A DNA stretch of 64,000 bases from Ensifer adhaerens (GCF_000697965.2 NZ_CP015880.1:1860001-1924000); one strand, 5' to 3'. Positions 7,114 through 14,834 are shown, counted from the stretch's first letter. Notes: generated by a model from the letters alone, not told the origin. A program made the numbers and translations.

Positions 7114-8103
7114 ATGGGCAATCACGACCGCGACCATCATCACCACCACGGACACCACGGGCATTCGCATGACGACGCGCGCGTGCTCGCGGCCAGCCAT
7201 GATCACGTCTTCCTCGGCGGCAATCACGAGCGCAACGAGCGGCGGACCTGGATTGTCATCGCGGTGACCGCAACGATGATGGTGATCGAGATCGCAGCAG
7301 GTCAGATCTTCGGCTCGATGGCGCTGGTTGCCGATGGCTGGCACATGTCGACCCATGCGGCCGCGATGCTGATCGCAGCGCTTGCCTATCTCTATGCACG
7401 CAAGCATTCGAACAATCGCCGCTTTACCTTCGGCACGGGAAAGCTCGGGGACCTCGCCGGCTTTTCGAGCGCCATCGTGCTGGCCCTGATCGCGCTTCTG
7501 ATCGGCTGGGAGAGCCTGCGCCGCCTCCACGCTCCGGTGACGATCGATTTCAGCGAGGCGATCCTCGTCGCTGTTGCCGGCCTCATCGTCAATCTCGTCT
7601 GCGCCTGGCTCTTGAAGGACGATCACGGCCATCATCACCACGATCATCACCGCCACCACCATGGGCACCATGGTGGGCAGGATCGTAACCTGCGCGCCGC
7701 CTATCTACACGTGCTTGCCGACGCGCTGACCTCGGTCCTCGCCATCGTCGCCCTTGGTCTCGGCGCAATCTATGGCTGGCTGTGGCTCGATCCCGCCATG
7801 GGCATCGTCGGCGCACTTGTCATTGCGCGCTGGTCCTTCGGCCTCATTCGCGATACAGGCGCGACATTGCTCGACTATATCCCCGATGGCGAAGACCTGC
7901 CGGACGAGATCGGCGAGATCGTCGCCAGGGAAGACGCCGAGATCGTCGATCTGCACGTCTGGCAACTCGGGCCCGGCCACCACGGTGCAATCGTCTCGCT
8001 CGTCGCCGACAACCCGCGGGCACCGTCCTATTATCGCGAAAAGCTTGCCGCCATTCACGATTTGTCGCATGTGACCGTGGAGGTGGAACCACGGGCCGCA
8101 TAG
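7114..8103 (+). CDS. dmeF: CDF-family Co(II)/Ni(II) efflux transporter DmeF
   Basis: The 329 residues show six membrane helices of the cation diffusion facilitator fold. The metal-site motif ADGWHMSTHAAAM lies in helix 2, with a matching HVLADALTS in helix 5. There are two His-rich stretches, one at the extreme N-terminus (DRDHHHHHGHHGHSHDD) and one in the loop between helices 4 and 5 (residues about 170-187). The soluble C-terminal domain ends near residue 325. This pattern, with long His stretches, is that of DmeF, which exports cobalt and nickel from the cytoplasm in exchange for protons. It is preceded by a DmeR-type operator and followed 27 bp later by the matching regulator. In a B12-using organism it would limit free cobalt. 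Confidence 0.93.
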   Translation: MGNHDRDHHHHHGHHGHSHDDARVLAASHDHVFLGGNHERNERRTWIVIAVTATMMVIEIAAGQIFGSMALVADGWHMSTHAAAMLIAALAYLYARKHSNNRRFTFGTGKLGDLAGFSSAIVLALIALLIGWESLRRLHAPVTIDFSEAILVAVAGLIVNLVCAWLLKDDHGHHHHDHHRHHHGHHGGQDRNLRAAYLHVLADALTSVLAIVALGLGAIYGWLWLDPAMGIVGALVIARWSFGLIRDTGATLLDYIPDGEDLPDEIGEIVAREDAEIVDLHVWQLGPGHHGAIVSLVADNPRAPSYYREKLAAIHDLSHVTVEVEPRAA

Positions 8104-8130
8104 CGGCGGCGCCCGAAACCGGAGTTTGCG

Positions 8131-8406
8131 ATGACCCATACCATCCGCGAGAAGCAGAAGCTCATCAACAGGGTACGGCGCCTGCGCGGCCAGATGGAGG
8201 CGGTCGAGCGGATGCTGGAGGAGGAGAAGGGCTGCGCCGAGGTCATGCAGGTGATCGCCGGCATACGCGGCGCGGTCAACGGGCTGATGGCGGAAGTGGT
8301 CGAAGACCATATCCACATGCATGTCGCCGCAGCCGAGCTGTCGCAGAAGGACCGGGAGGAAGCGGCGGCCGAACTGGTGGATGTGGTGCGCGCCTACCTG
8401 AAATAG
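8131..8406 (+). CDS. dmeR: Ni/Co-responsive repressor of the RcnR/FrmR (CsoR-like) family
   Basis: This 91-residue all-helical repressor shows the four ligands of RcnR-type nickel/cobalt sensors: His3, Cys35, His60 and His64. Formaldehyde sensors (FrmR) lack the last His, so metal sensing is favoured. It would bind the G/C-tract operator at 7075-7100 and release it when Co(II) or Ni(II) is bound. In R. leguminosarum the regulator precedes dmeF. Here it follows, probably as the second gene of the same transcript. Confidence 0.88.
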   Translation: MTHTIREKQKLINRVRRLRGQMEAVERMLEEEKGCAEVMQVIAGIRGAVNGLMAEVVEDHIHMHVAAAELSQKDREEAAAELVDVVRAYLK

Positions 8407-8766
8407 CGTCGCTGCCGCGCACTTTGCCAAGGTCACCGTTGCCGCCGAGAACCATGCTGTGCTCGGCGATGGCGACCGGTCATGCTTTCTGCCAGCTCAC
8501 AGATTGACCGCGAAGTCCTGCCGGCCGCACGCTTCCGGCGGCAACTGATCGTCGGTGATCACGTTCCGTCAGAGGCCGACGATCCGGCTTCCGCCCGGGC
8601 CCCCTCATTGCCAGCAGGTCCCCTCCTTCGCCGTCTGAACTCTCAATTTGAAACCATGTTCGCGCCAGCCCGTTTAGCTGGCGTGACTCATCCCTGACGC
8701 TTCCTCAGCCGCCTGACAATTGGCCGTCTTTGCGCCAAGCACGGAGCCAGAACGCGGGAGCGTCCC
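8407..8766. other. Intergenic region, no gene seen
   Basis: About 360 bp after dmeR. Open frames here (for example 8482-8697 on the plus strand) have no ribosome site and no protein-like composition. I see no terminator, repeat or RNA gene. Confidence 0.5.
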
Positions 8767-9006
8767 ATGACCAAGAATTTTACGCACGACAAAAAGAGAC
8801 TGCTTCATGGCTGGGATGCGGTCTACGATCTCGAAGAATTCATTCTGGCCTATCACTTGGCACCGCTGGCAGCGCGCGACATCTTCGCAAAAGTCGGCCC
8901 GCGCAGGCTCGATCTGGCGCATGCGACGGATGCGCAAAGCACAGCGACGGGCGACGGGCGACGAAGCGAAACGCGCGCTCGGCCAAAACAACCTCCCGGT
9001 GCTTGA
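8767..9006 (+). CDS. Small hypothetical protein, perhaps frameshifted
   Basis: This 79-residue frame has a GGGAG site 9 bases before its ATG. The first 50 residues (HGWDAVYDLEEFILAYHL, then APLAARDIFAKVGPRRLDL) look like a real small helical protein. They vaguely recall short rhizobial DUF3606-type proteins. The last 30 residues are Ser/Thr/Arg-rich and less protein-like, while another frame over 8920-9010 reads more naturally (RRMRKAQRRATGDEAKRALG). A frameshift, real or from sequencing, is possible. Function unknown. Confidence 0.4.
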   Translation: MTKNFTHDKKRLLHGWDAVYDLEEFILAYHLAPLAARDIFAKVGPRRLDLAHATDAQSTATGDGRRSETRARPKQPPGA

Positions 9007-9122
9007 GTGAAGTTCGTTGCGCTGGCGCGACAACGCGTGCAGGGTGCTTTATCGACGGCGATTGAAGCGGGCGCCGTCGCCTACGGGCCTTCGTGCCTGG
9101 GCCCCAACCAAAGGAGGACGCA

Positions 9123-9425
9123 ATGTCTTCCAGCAATCCAGAACATTATCTTCACTCCGACGACCTCAGCCTTCTGGTCGAGGTACTCGCCGCTGCCGGC
9201 TACTACGGAACGACCACGACGGCAGACCCGGGCGGACGGCTTGCCGCCACGCGCTTCCTGATTGCGGCACTTGAAAGCGGCGTCGACAGCCACGCCACTC
9301 CGGAGGCGGCGCTGGCCGAGCCGGGCACTGCCGCGGAGTTTCCGAGGGCCCCTTCCCGTCCGGCGCCTTATGAGCAATTCAGACAGGCTGCAGTTGATCG
9401 AAAGACCGGCAGCGTGCCCCGCTGA
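9123..9425 (+). CDS. Small hypothetical protein
   Basis: This 100-residue soluble protein starts at the ATG at 9123 behind a near-perfect AAAGGAGG site. The first 60 residues are regular and helical (SDDLSLLVEVLAAAGYYG, GGRLAATRFLIAALESGVD). The rest is Pro/Ala-rich and probably disordered. It resembles short conserved proteins of unknown function in rhizobia. No partner or pathway is indicated, although it lies in a run of small genes between 8.7 and 11.3 kb. Confidence 0.6.
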   Translation: MSSSNPEHYLHSDDLSLLVEVLAAAGYYGTTTTADPGGRLAATRFLIAALESGVDSHATPEAALAEPGTAAEFPRAPSRPAPYEQFRQAAVDRKTGSVPR

Positions 9426-9455
9426 GCCACCATCGTGGGTTTCCAGCCCACCCAT

Positions 9456-9671
9456 CTAACCCCTATCTTCCGGCGGCCGGGGCGGAAGCTGGATCGTGCC
9501 CCTGCGTATGCGGTCTTTGAGATTGAGAATATCGAGAAGATCATCCGCTTCGTCGCGCGGCAAGTTGGACATCAGATAACCGTCAACAACAACCGGTTGC
9601 CCGGTGAAGACATCGACAACCGCCCAAACATTGTTGGCTTCGACCTTGAGACCGTACCTTAGTGTTGTCAT
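9456..9671 (-). CDS. Small conserved hypothetical protein, second gene of a two-gene operon
   Basis: This 71-residue soluble protein has a compact beta-rich start (LRYGLKVEANNVWAVVDVFTGQPVVVDG), then an acidic helix and a Pro-rich end. Its ATG at 9671 overlaps the stop of the upstream membrane mini-protein as TGATG, which argues for translational coupling and for both being genuine. No known function. Confidence 0.6.
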   Translation of the reverse strand: MTTLRYGLKVEANNVWAVVDVFTGQPVVVDGYLMSNLPRDEADDLLDILNLKDRIRRGTIQLPPRPPEDRG

Positions 9672-9829
9672 CAGCCCAGTCCGTAATCGGGGTTTACCGC
9701 CTGCCCTTGCTCAGCCACATGCGGCATGGCGGGGCGATCGCTCGCATTGCCCTGAGGTGGCCTGAAGGCCCAGACAAGAAAAACCGACAGGGCGACCAGA
9801 AACAGTGAGAAGACCAAACGGGAGGACAT
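9671..9829 (-). CDS. 52-residue single-pass membrane mini-protein
   Basis: Reading from the ATG at 9829: a short basic start, one hydrophobic helix (LVFSLFLVALSVFLVWAF) and a polar tail of about 29 residues ending in NPDYGLG. The stop overlaps the next start (TGATG), so it is the first gene of a coupled pair. It is too short for routine gene calling. Its hydrophobic pattern, coupling and the clean gene spacing are the evidence. Function unknown. Confidence 0.6.
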   Translation of the reverse strand: MSSRLVFSLFLVALSVFLVWAFRPPQGNASDRPAMPHVAEQGQAVNPDYGLG

Positions 9830-9873
9830 CGCGCCTCTCCTTCATCGAATGAGGCCATCGCGGCTGGGGGGTG

Positions 9874-10047
9874 TCACGCGGCTGGGGAAAGAAAGCGCGC
9901 AATAACCTTCTGCAGGGTCTCGGCAGCCGCTCGGTTCAGCGCGACCTCGATCTGGCCGTCGTCGCATTCCAGGCAGAGAGTGCCGATCAGCGGCGCCTTG
10001 TGCAGGGTGATGATTTCGCTCTGGTAGAGTTTGTTCGGCTCGGACAT
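9874..10047 (-). CDS. Small hypothetical protein
   Basis: A 57-residue soluble protein starting at the ATG at 10047, which has GGAG eight bases upstream. A start six codons earlier is less likely. The sequence LYQSEIITLHKAPLIGTL, then CLECDDGQIEVALNRAAA, forms a small beta-then-helix unit with Cys at about 27 and 30. No family recognised. It belongs to the same cluster of small genes. Confidence 0.5.
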   Translation of the reverse strand: MSEPNKLYQSEIITLHKAPLIGTLCLECDDGQIEVALNRAAAETLQKVIARFLSPAA

Positions 10048-10461
10048 GACAGTCTCCAGTTCCAAGCGACGAGCTTAACACATCCTCGATCGGCACGTGG
10101 CTTTTATCACGCGAGCAGCGAGGAACTCGGGAGAAACACCGGCGTCGCGCCAAAAACACTTTAAATCTGCGCCGGCCGACACACGCGCCTCAATTGAAAC
10201 TCAATCGACGCGCAATAGTATATCCAAGTAAATTTGGCCGATGTGGCTTTCGCGGTATCAGAATTTCTAACCGCACCTATTCTCCTAAATTTTCGAACGA
10301 CACGCAAGCTTCGGATCCAGTGCTTGGTCCATGCTTCGCCTCGAAGCACATCGCGCATTGTAACGTCTGTTCGTTCCCCGAACCTTGGTTGATCGGTCGA
10401 TAACCGGCTCATCGCAGCCGACCGACCGTGCCTGCCCACACCTAAAAGGACTGAGACCACT
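10048..10461. other. Intergenic region, no gene seen
   Basis: About 410 bp between divergent small genes. The middle part (10190-10300) is more AT-rich than its surroundings and probably holds promoters. I find no convincing hairpin, repeat or coding frame. Confidence 0.4.
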
Positions 10462-10767
10462 ATGAACGCTTTATCTTTTACGAAACGCATCATCCGCGGC
10501 CCCCGCGACCAGTCGCCGGTTCACCGCTTCCAGGTCGGCCAGCTTGTTCGCTCGAAGGGAGCGCTGACCAGAGAGTCGACCATCGGGGACACCTACCGCA
10601 TAACCGCCACGCTCCCCATCCGCGACAATGCGCTCCAGTACCGCATACGCAGCAGCGACGAATGCCATGAGCGCGTGACCGATGAAGGCAATCTCGAACT
10701 GATTCGTCCCGCCGATGAGCGAATGGCCCTGGCCGAACGGGCCTTCAAGTCCAGACACGCCCTTTAG
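10462..10767 (+). CDS. Conserved hypothetical protein of about 100 residues
   Basis: This 101-residue soluble protein has a core (VHRFQVGQLVRSKGAL, then DTYRITATLP and LQYRIRSSDECHERVTDE) that looks like a small SH3-like or Tudor-like beta barrel with an N-terminal basic tail. I know similar short proteins from rhizobial genomes, without function. It leads a run of three short plus-strand genes (to 11243). Confidence 0.65.
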   Translation: MNALSFTKRIIRGPRDQSPVHRFQVGQLVRSKGALTRESTIGDTYRITATLPIRDNALQYRIRSSDECHERVTDEGNLELIRPADERMALAERAFKSRHAL

Positions 10768-10809
10768 ATCCAAACCATCTTCCTAACAGATCAGCTGCAG
10801 GAGGCGATC

Positions 10810-10932
10810 ATGAAGTACCACATACCGGCTCAGATCTATCTATTCGACTACCGCGGCCTGCTTGCCTGGATCGCCCTTTCGCTGGCGGTCGCCGTCGTCG
10901 TGACCACGATCCTTTTCGGGCGGATCCTGTGA
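10810..10932 (+). CDS. 40-residue single-pass membrane mini-protein
   Basis: Read directly from the sequence: MKYHIPAQIYLFDYRG, then a hydrophobic helix of about 19 residues (LLAWIALSLAVAVVVTTIL) and a short basic end. GCAGGAGG lies 10 bases before the ATG. A stop at 10930-10932 is followed closely by the DUF1488 gene, so the two may be co-transcribed. Too short for most gene finders. Function unknown. Confidence 0.55.
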   Translation: MKYHIPAQIYLFDYRGLLAWIALSLAVAVVVTTILFGRIL

Positions 10933-10979
10933 CGGCCCGTCTCTGGCCGGCCTGGCTTACCGCCAAAAGGATTACGACC

Positions 10980-11243
10980 ATGCCGCTGACCTTTCCGAAC
11001 CCATGCCGAAGCTTCGATGAAGCGCGCAAGGCCGTACGTTTCCTTGGCCACGATGGCATGTTCGAAGTGCCCTTCTACGTTGAGGCGGCCGCCCTCTCCC
11101 GTGGCGCGCCCACCCGGACGACCGAAGCAGCCTGCTTGCTGGCCTTCGATGCCGCGCGCAACGCAATCCACGAGGCCGCGACGGCAGCCTATGCCAAGGG
11201 GCGCCGGACGATCTATGTCCTCACCGCCGATGACTTTCGCTAG
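10980..11243 (+). CDS. DUF1488 family protein
   Basis: This 87-residue protein matches DUF1488 over its whole length, including the opening LTFPNPCRSFDEARKAVRF, the GHDGMFEVPFYVEAAAL block and the closing helix ending in a beta strand. Small DUF1488 proteins are common in rhizobia and Burkholderia and have no known function. The start at 10980 has an AAAGGA site. A GTG at 10929 would extend it by 17 residues over the end of the upstream mini-gene but is not needed for the domain. Confidence 0.8.
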   Translation: MPLTFPNPCRSFDEARKAVRFLGHDGMFEVPFYVEAAALSRGAPTRTTEAACLLAFDAARNAIHEAATAAYAKGRRTIYVLTADDFR

Positions 11244-11519
11244 GTCCCGGGCCAAAACGCAGCACCCGTTCGACTAACACCCCTTGGCCTAGCAGGGGTC
11301 TCCGCCTTATGCGCAACGCGCCCCGCAGCGGCCGAAAGGGCGTGGCAATCTCAACCGCACTGTTGAAATGCGTCCTGCTCTCCTGTGGGCGACGCCATGG
11401 CGAGCGCTTGTCGCCGGCGCCTTTGCTATTATTATTCCGCCAATTCCAAACCCGTACCCGTGCATGCCACACCCGGCAGTTTCACGGACCTTCTGAAATC
11501 ACCAGGCGACAGAACTTTC

Positions 11520-12293
11520 ATGAAACTTGGATTCATCGGCACCGGCGCACTCTCCTCGGCGATCGTCACCGGCCTCAAGACGCTTCCCGGCGAGATCACC
11601 ACCGTCGTCCTTTCGCCGCGCAACGAAGAGATCGCTGCGGGCCTTGCCGCCCGCTTTCCTGACGTGACTGTCGCTGCCGACAATCAGGCGGTGCTCGACG
11701 CCTCAGACACGGTCATGCTCGGCGTCCGCCCGCAGATCGCCCGCGACGTGCTGCCGACCCTGCGCTTTCGCCCGGATCACCACGTCGTCAGCCTGATTGC
11801 GACCTTCTCCTGCGCCGAGATCGCCGCCATGGTCGGCCAAGTGAAGCGCGTGACCAAGGCCTTGCCGATGCCGATGATCGCGATCCGCCAGGGCCCGACG
11901 ATCATCTTCCCGCCGGATCCGGATATGGCGGCGTTTTTCGGCCGGCTCGGCACGGCGATCGAAGTAACAAGCGAGAGCGAATTCGATGCGCTAAGTGTGG
12001 CGACCGCCACCTATGCCAGCTACTTCAAGTACCTGGAAACGATCCATAGCTGGCTAAAGGACAATGGCGTCGACGAAGCCAAGGGCCGCGCCTATATCGC
12101 CAGCCTGTTTGGTGCGCTCGGCCAGGCGCCGGAAACGACCCCGGACGCGAGCTTCGCCCATCTGGCGCAGGACTACGCGACACGCGGCGGCATCAATGAG
12201 CAGGTGCTGCGGGAGTTGACGGAGCACGGCACCTTCGAAAAATTCAGGGAAAGTCTCGGCGGCATCCACCGGCGGATTACCGCAGCGTCGTGA
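11520..12293 (+). CDS. Pyrroline-5-carboxylate reductase family protein (ProC-like)
   Basis: The 257 residues form an NAD(P)-binding Rossmann fold (KLGFIGTGALSSAIVTGL at the start, VMLGVRPQIARDVL at about 65) plus the helical dimerisation domain of the ProC family. Family enzymes reduce pyrroline-5-carboxylate to proline. The C-terminal signature differs from canonical ProC: the usual GSGPAY and TxPGG motifs are replaced by ATYASYFKYLE and ATRGGINEQVL. A housekeeping proC is probably elsewhere and this paralogue may reduce a related imine. I chose the ATG at 11520 because it opens the Rossmann strand. Confidence 0.8.
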   Translation: MKLGFIGTGALSSAIVTGLKTLPGEITTVVLSPRNEEIAAGLAARFPDVTVAADNQAVLDASDTVMLGVRPQIARDVLPTLRFRPDHHVVSLIATFSCAEIAAMVGQVKRVTKALPMPMIAIRQGPTIIFPPDPDMAAFFGRLGTAIEVTSESEFDALSVATATYASYFKYLETIHSWLKDNGVDEAKGRAYIASLFGALGQAPETTPDASFAHLAQDYATRGGINEQVLRELTEHGTFEKFRESLGGIHRRITAAS

Positions 12294-12313
12294 GCCACTG
12301 GCGCAACGGAAAA

Positions 12314-12494
12314 GCCCCTCATCCGGCCTGCCGGCCACCTTTCTCCCCGCAAGCGGGGCGGAGGAAATTCGCGGCACCCACTCCGCCAACAATAAACACC
12401 ACGATTTCCGCCTCGCTGCGGCTCCGCTCGGCGAAACTAAGATCGGGCCACGTCCCCTCTCCCCGCCTGCGTGGAGAGGGTTAGGGTGAGGGGC
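12314..12494. repeat. RIME-like intergenic repeat element
   Basis: The segment opens with GCCCCTCATCCGGCCTGCCG and closes with TTAGGGTGAGGGGC, so its ends are near-perfect inverted repeats. Inside are the hairpin CCCCGCAAGCGGGG and the CTCTCCCCGCCTGCG-type block. This is the look of the mosaic intergenic elements (RIME family) that occur in many copies between genes in Rhizobium and Sinorhizobium. Only this copy is in the window. The rest of the 12294-12670 gap has no gene. Confidence 0.7.
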
Positions 12495-12670
12495 AATCCG
12501 GTTTGCAAGAACTCCGGCTAGCCTCGTCCACCGATGCTGACCGAAGCGCAGCGGCTTACGTGAGCGCTCGCTCCGACAACGAAAAATAAGCTCTTCCTAA
12601 TCCCTATATCTGCGCTACCCTGCGTTACATCTCAGTGCGCGACTGCTGCGTCTTGGGACGGGAGGCGCCA

Positions 12671-12850
12671 GTGAAAATCCTCGACTATCTGCCCTACGCC
12701 ATCGGCTGCGCCGCCGGGCTGCTGCTGTCGCTGGTCGTCGGCGCGGTCTGCAGCCTCTCGGATGACGTGAAGATGGTCGAATCCGTCGCCCTCGTCGTGC
12801 TCGGTGGCGGTGTCGCCGAATGGTACTGGAACCAGTTAAGCCGGCGGTAA
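12671..12850 (+). CDS. Small membrane protein
   Basis: A 59-residue protein with a GTG start at 12671 behind a GGAGG site (five bases between). Two hydrophobic stretches (YLPYAIGCAAGLLLSLVVGAV and VALVVLGGGVAEWYW) suggest a helical hairpin in the inner membrane with a basic C-terminus. An earlier GTG at 12635 would add polar residues and has no site. Function unknown. Confidence 0.5.
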   Translation: MKILDYLPYAIGCAAGLLLSLVVGAVCSLSDDVKMVESVALVVLGGGVAEWYWNQLSRR

Positions 12851-12895
12851 CGGGCAAGCCTTCATAACTCGGCCCTGTTCATCCGCGGGGCCGCC

Positions 12896-13699
12896 ATGAC
12901 CGACATCGCCAGCCAAAATCAAGCCGCAGGCGGACGCCCCGGCCGCGTCGTCGTGGTGACCGCGGGCGGCGAGAACCCCTGGATCATGATCAACGCGTTC
13001 TCCGCGCATTTCGCCGACGTTGCAGTCGTCGAGGAGCAGCCGGAATCGAAGGGCCTGTTCCTGCGCCGCCGCGCACGCAAGCTCGGCTGGCTGACGGCGC
13101 TGGGGCAGCTTGCGACCATGATCGCCTCGCGCTTCGGCAAGCGTTTTACCCGCAAGCGCGCGGACGAGATCTTCGCGACCTACAAAGTCTCGGGAAAACC
13201 CGATCCGTCGATCCCGGTCAAATCCATCGCCTCCATCAACGACACGGACGCCATCGCCCAAGTGCGCGCGCTCAAACCCGATGTCGTCTTCCTCATCAGC
13301 TGCCGCATGCTGAAGGCCGAAACGCTGGCCGCCTTCCCCTGCCCGGTCCTCAACTTCCACGCCGGCATCAACCCGGCCTATCGCGGCCTGATGGGCGGTT
13401 ACTGGGCGCAGGTCAACAACGACCTCGAAAACTTCGGAGCGACCGTGCATCTGGTCGATGCGGGCGTCGATACCGGCGGCGTGCTCTACCAGTCGCGCCA
13501 GAAGCCTGCCCCTCACGATACGATGCACACCTATCCGCTGCTGCAGACGGCGGCTTCCACGGACATTGCGATTGCCGCCGTCGGCGATGCGCTCGCCGGA
13601 AAGCTGCAGGTCATCGATGTCGCAGGCCCGTCACGGCAATGGTATCATCCGCCGATCTGGACCTGGATATGGAACGGCCTGAAGCGCGGCATCTGGTAG
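12896..13699 (+). CDS. Formyltransferase family protein
   Basis: This 267-residue protein carries the formyltransferase fold. The catalytic motif is NFHAGINPAYRG (Asn153, His155) with a downstream Asp in VDAGVDTGG (about 188-192). These are the conserved Asn/His/Asp of PurN, Fmt and sugar formyltransferases. An N-terminal Rossmann region begins at about residue 17 (RVVVVTAGGENPW). The middle segment (residues 50-110) is basic and unlike PurN. Family enzymes use 10-formyl-H4folate. The acceptor is not evident. Being just upstream of a folate one-carbon operon is suggestive but there is a 237-bp gap with a separate candidate promoter. Confidence 0.8.
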   Translation: MTDIASQNQAAGGRPGRVVVVTAGGENPWIMINAFSAHFADVAVVEEQPESKGLFLRRRARKLGWLTALGQLATMIASRFGKRFTRKRADEIFATYKVSGKPDPSIPVKSIASINDTDAIAQVRALKPDVVFLISCRMLKAETLAAFPCPVLNFHAGINPAYRGLMGGYWAQVNNDLENFGATVHLVDAGVDTGGVLYQSRQKPAPHDTMHTYPLLQTAASTDIAIAAVGDALAGKLQVIDVAGPSRQWYHPPIWTWIWNGLKRGIW

Positions 13700-13859
13700 G
13701 CTGACAAGCCGCCCTTACCTCCTTCCGACATCGGCTAAAAGCCTGAAACTGCGGGTAATCCTTGCCGATGGTTCCTGGCTGCAAGAAGCGCCTCAACTGC
13801 GACTTGCGCATCACCGCCAAGACGTCTGATATGGCATCCGCGCCAGCGTCGTTTTTGGA

Positions 13860-13873
13860 CATATCCGACGTCG
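13860..13873. promoter_or_regulatory. Candidate operator shared with the mttB/corrinoid promoter
   Basis: CATATCCGACGTCG, preceded by TTTTTGGA, lies 63 bp before the first gene of the MTHFR operon. It matches 13 of 14 bases of the element at 5295-5308, which is preceded by TTTTTGT. The CGACGTCG core is an exact palindrome. A regulator binding both would coordinate the two halves of the pathway. Confidence 0.45.
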
Positions 13874-13936
13874 TGGCGAGATGAGCCCGGACGCCGGTAC
13901 ATGCGCATTGTCGCAGAACGAGGAGAACAACACCCC

Positions 13937-14239
13937 ATGGCAGATCGCATTATCGTCTACTGGCGCGACATTCCGGCCCAGGTCATCATCAAGAAGGGCC
14001 GTACGACGGCGAAGCGCGAGCTGTCTCTGCGCTTCACCGAAGCGATCGACATGTGCGCCATGCGCACCGGTGCGGCTGAAACCGACGACTACCTCGCCGA
14101 ATGGCGCAAGGCCGATCCGGTGCCGGTCTCCGACAATCTGGAAACGGAAGCCGACCAGGCCGCCGCCGAGCTCGAAGCCGCCTATGACCGCGAACGCCTC
14201 GTCGCCCTCGTCAAAGCCGGAGGCCGCGACAATGGCTGA
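13937..14239 (+). CDS. Small 'virulence factor' family (PF13769-like) protein of the methyl-transfer operon
   Basis: This 100-residue soluble protein (start ATG at 13937 after GAGGAG) is of the type annotated only as 'virulence factor'. The start RIIVYWRDIPAQVIIKKGR, followed by LSLRFTEAIDMCAMR, is a compact alpha/beta unit, followed by an acidic helical tail. Its stop lies 8 bp inside the next gene, which encodes the Cys-rich MTHFR-associated protein, so they are one operon. The name tells nothing about function. By context it is an accessory protein of methyl-H4folate/corrinoid metabolism. Confidence 0.75.
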   Translation: MADRIIVYWRDIPAQVIIKKGRTTAKRELSLRFTEAIDMCAMRTGAAETDDYLAEWRKADPVPVSDNLETEADQAAAELEAAYDRERLVALVKAGGRDNG

Positions 14240-14834
14240 CGCCAAACCGCCGAGCGAGCCGAAGGTGATGAAGGGCAACGCCGCCCCGGCCGCCAAGGCC
14301 GCAACCGGCGCGTTTACGCCGTCTGGCGTTTCGCCGAGCCGCCGCTCGCGCCACAAATATACGGTCCGCCTCTGGGCGGTCCGCAACTCCCGCTTCCTCG
14401 AATGGTTCTACCACCGCTTCGCCGATCTGTTCCTGCTGCTTCACCCGCTGTGGAACGCCATCGGTTATGGCCGGGTCGAGCGTCCGGTGACCTTCGTCGA
14501 GCGCCACGTGAAAGGCTTCCTCTTCGACTGTCGCATGTGCGGCCAGTGCGCGCTGTCGTCGACGGGCATGTCCTGCCCGATGAACTGTCCGAAGCAGCTA
14601 CGCAACGGCCCCTGCGGCGGCGTGCGCGCCAACGGCAATTGCGAGGTCGAGCCGGACATGCCCTGCGTCTGGGTGCAGGCCTGGAAGGGCTCGCAGAACA
14701 TGGAGAAGGGCAACGCCATCATGAACGTGCAGAAGCCGGTCAACCAGTCGCTGCGCGAAACCTCGTCCTGGCTGCGCGTGACGGCGGAAGCCGCAGCGCG
14801 CCGTGAAGCGGCATCCAAGGAAGGCCAGGCATGA
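14232..14834 (+). CDS. Methylenetetrahydrofolate reductase C-terminal-type Cys-rich protein (MetV-like)
   Basis: The 200 residues contain a dense Cys cluster: Cys100, 103, 106, 115, 119, 128, 137 and 145, in CRMCGQCALSSTGMSCPMNC and NGPCGGVRANGNC. This is the zinc/iron-sulfur domain found as MetV beside MetF in acetogens, where it forms part of the reductase and helps electron transfer. The N-terminal 40 residues are Pro/Ala/Lys-rich and disordered. It overlaps the upstream gene by 8 bp and the downstream MTHFR gene by 4 bp (ATGA), a strong sign that it works in a complex with that MTHFR. MetVF-type reductases need not use NADH directly, so this pair may run in the oxidative direction. Confidence 0.85.
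   Translation: MADAKPPSEPKVMKGNAAPAAKAATGAFTPSGVSPSRRSRHKYTVRLWAVRNSRFLEWFYHRFADLFLLLHPLWNAIGYGRVERPVTFVERHVKGFLFDCRMCGQCALSSTGMSCPMNCPKQLRNGPCGGVRANGNCEVEPDMPCVWVQAWKGSQNMEKGNAIMNVQKPVNQSLRETSSWLRVTAEAAARREAASKEGQA

Noticed and set aside
7120..7190. His-codon repeats in dmeF as a simple-sequence repeat or CRISPR-like array
   Set aside because: They encode the His-rich metal-binding stretches of a CDF transporter and no regular spacer pattern exists.
12314..12494. A small insertion sequence or MITE
   Set aside because: No transposase and no target duplication. The sequence matches the look of the common rhizobial RIME-type intergenic elements.
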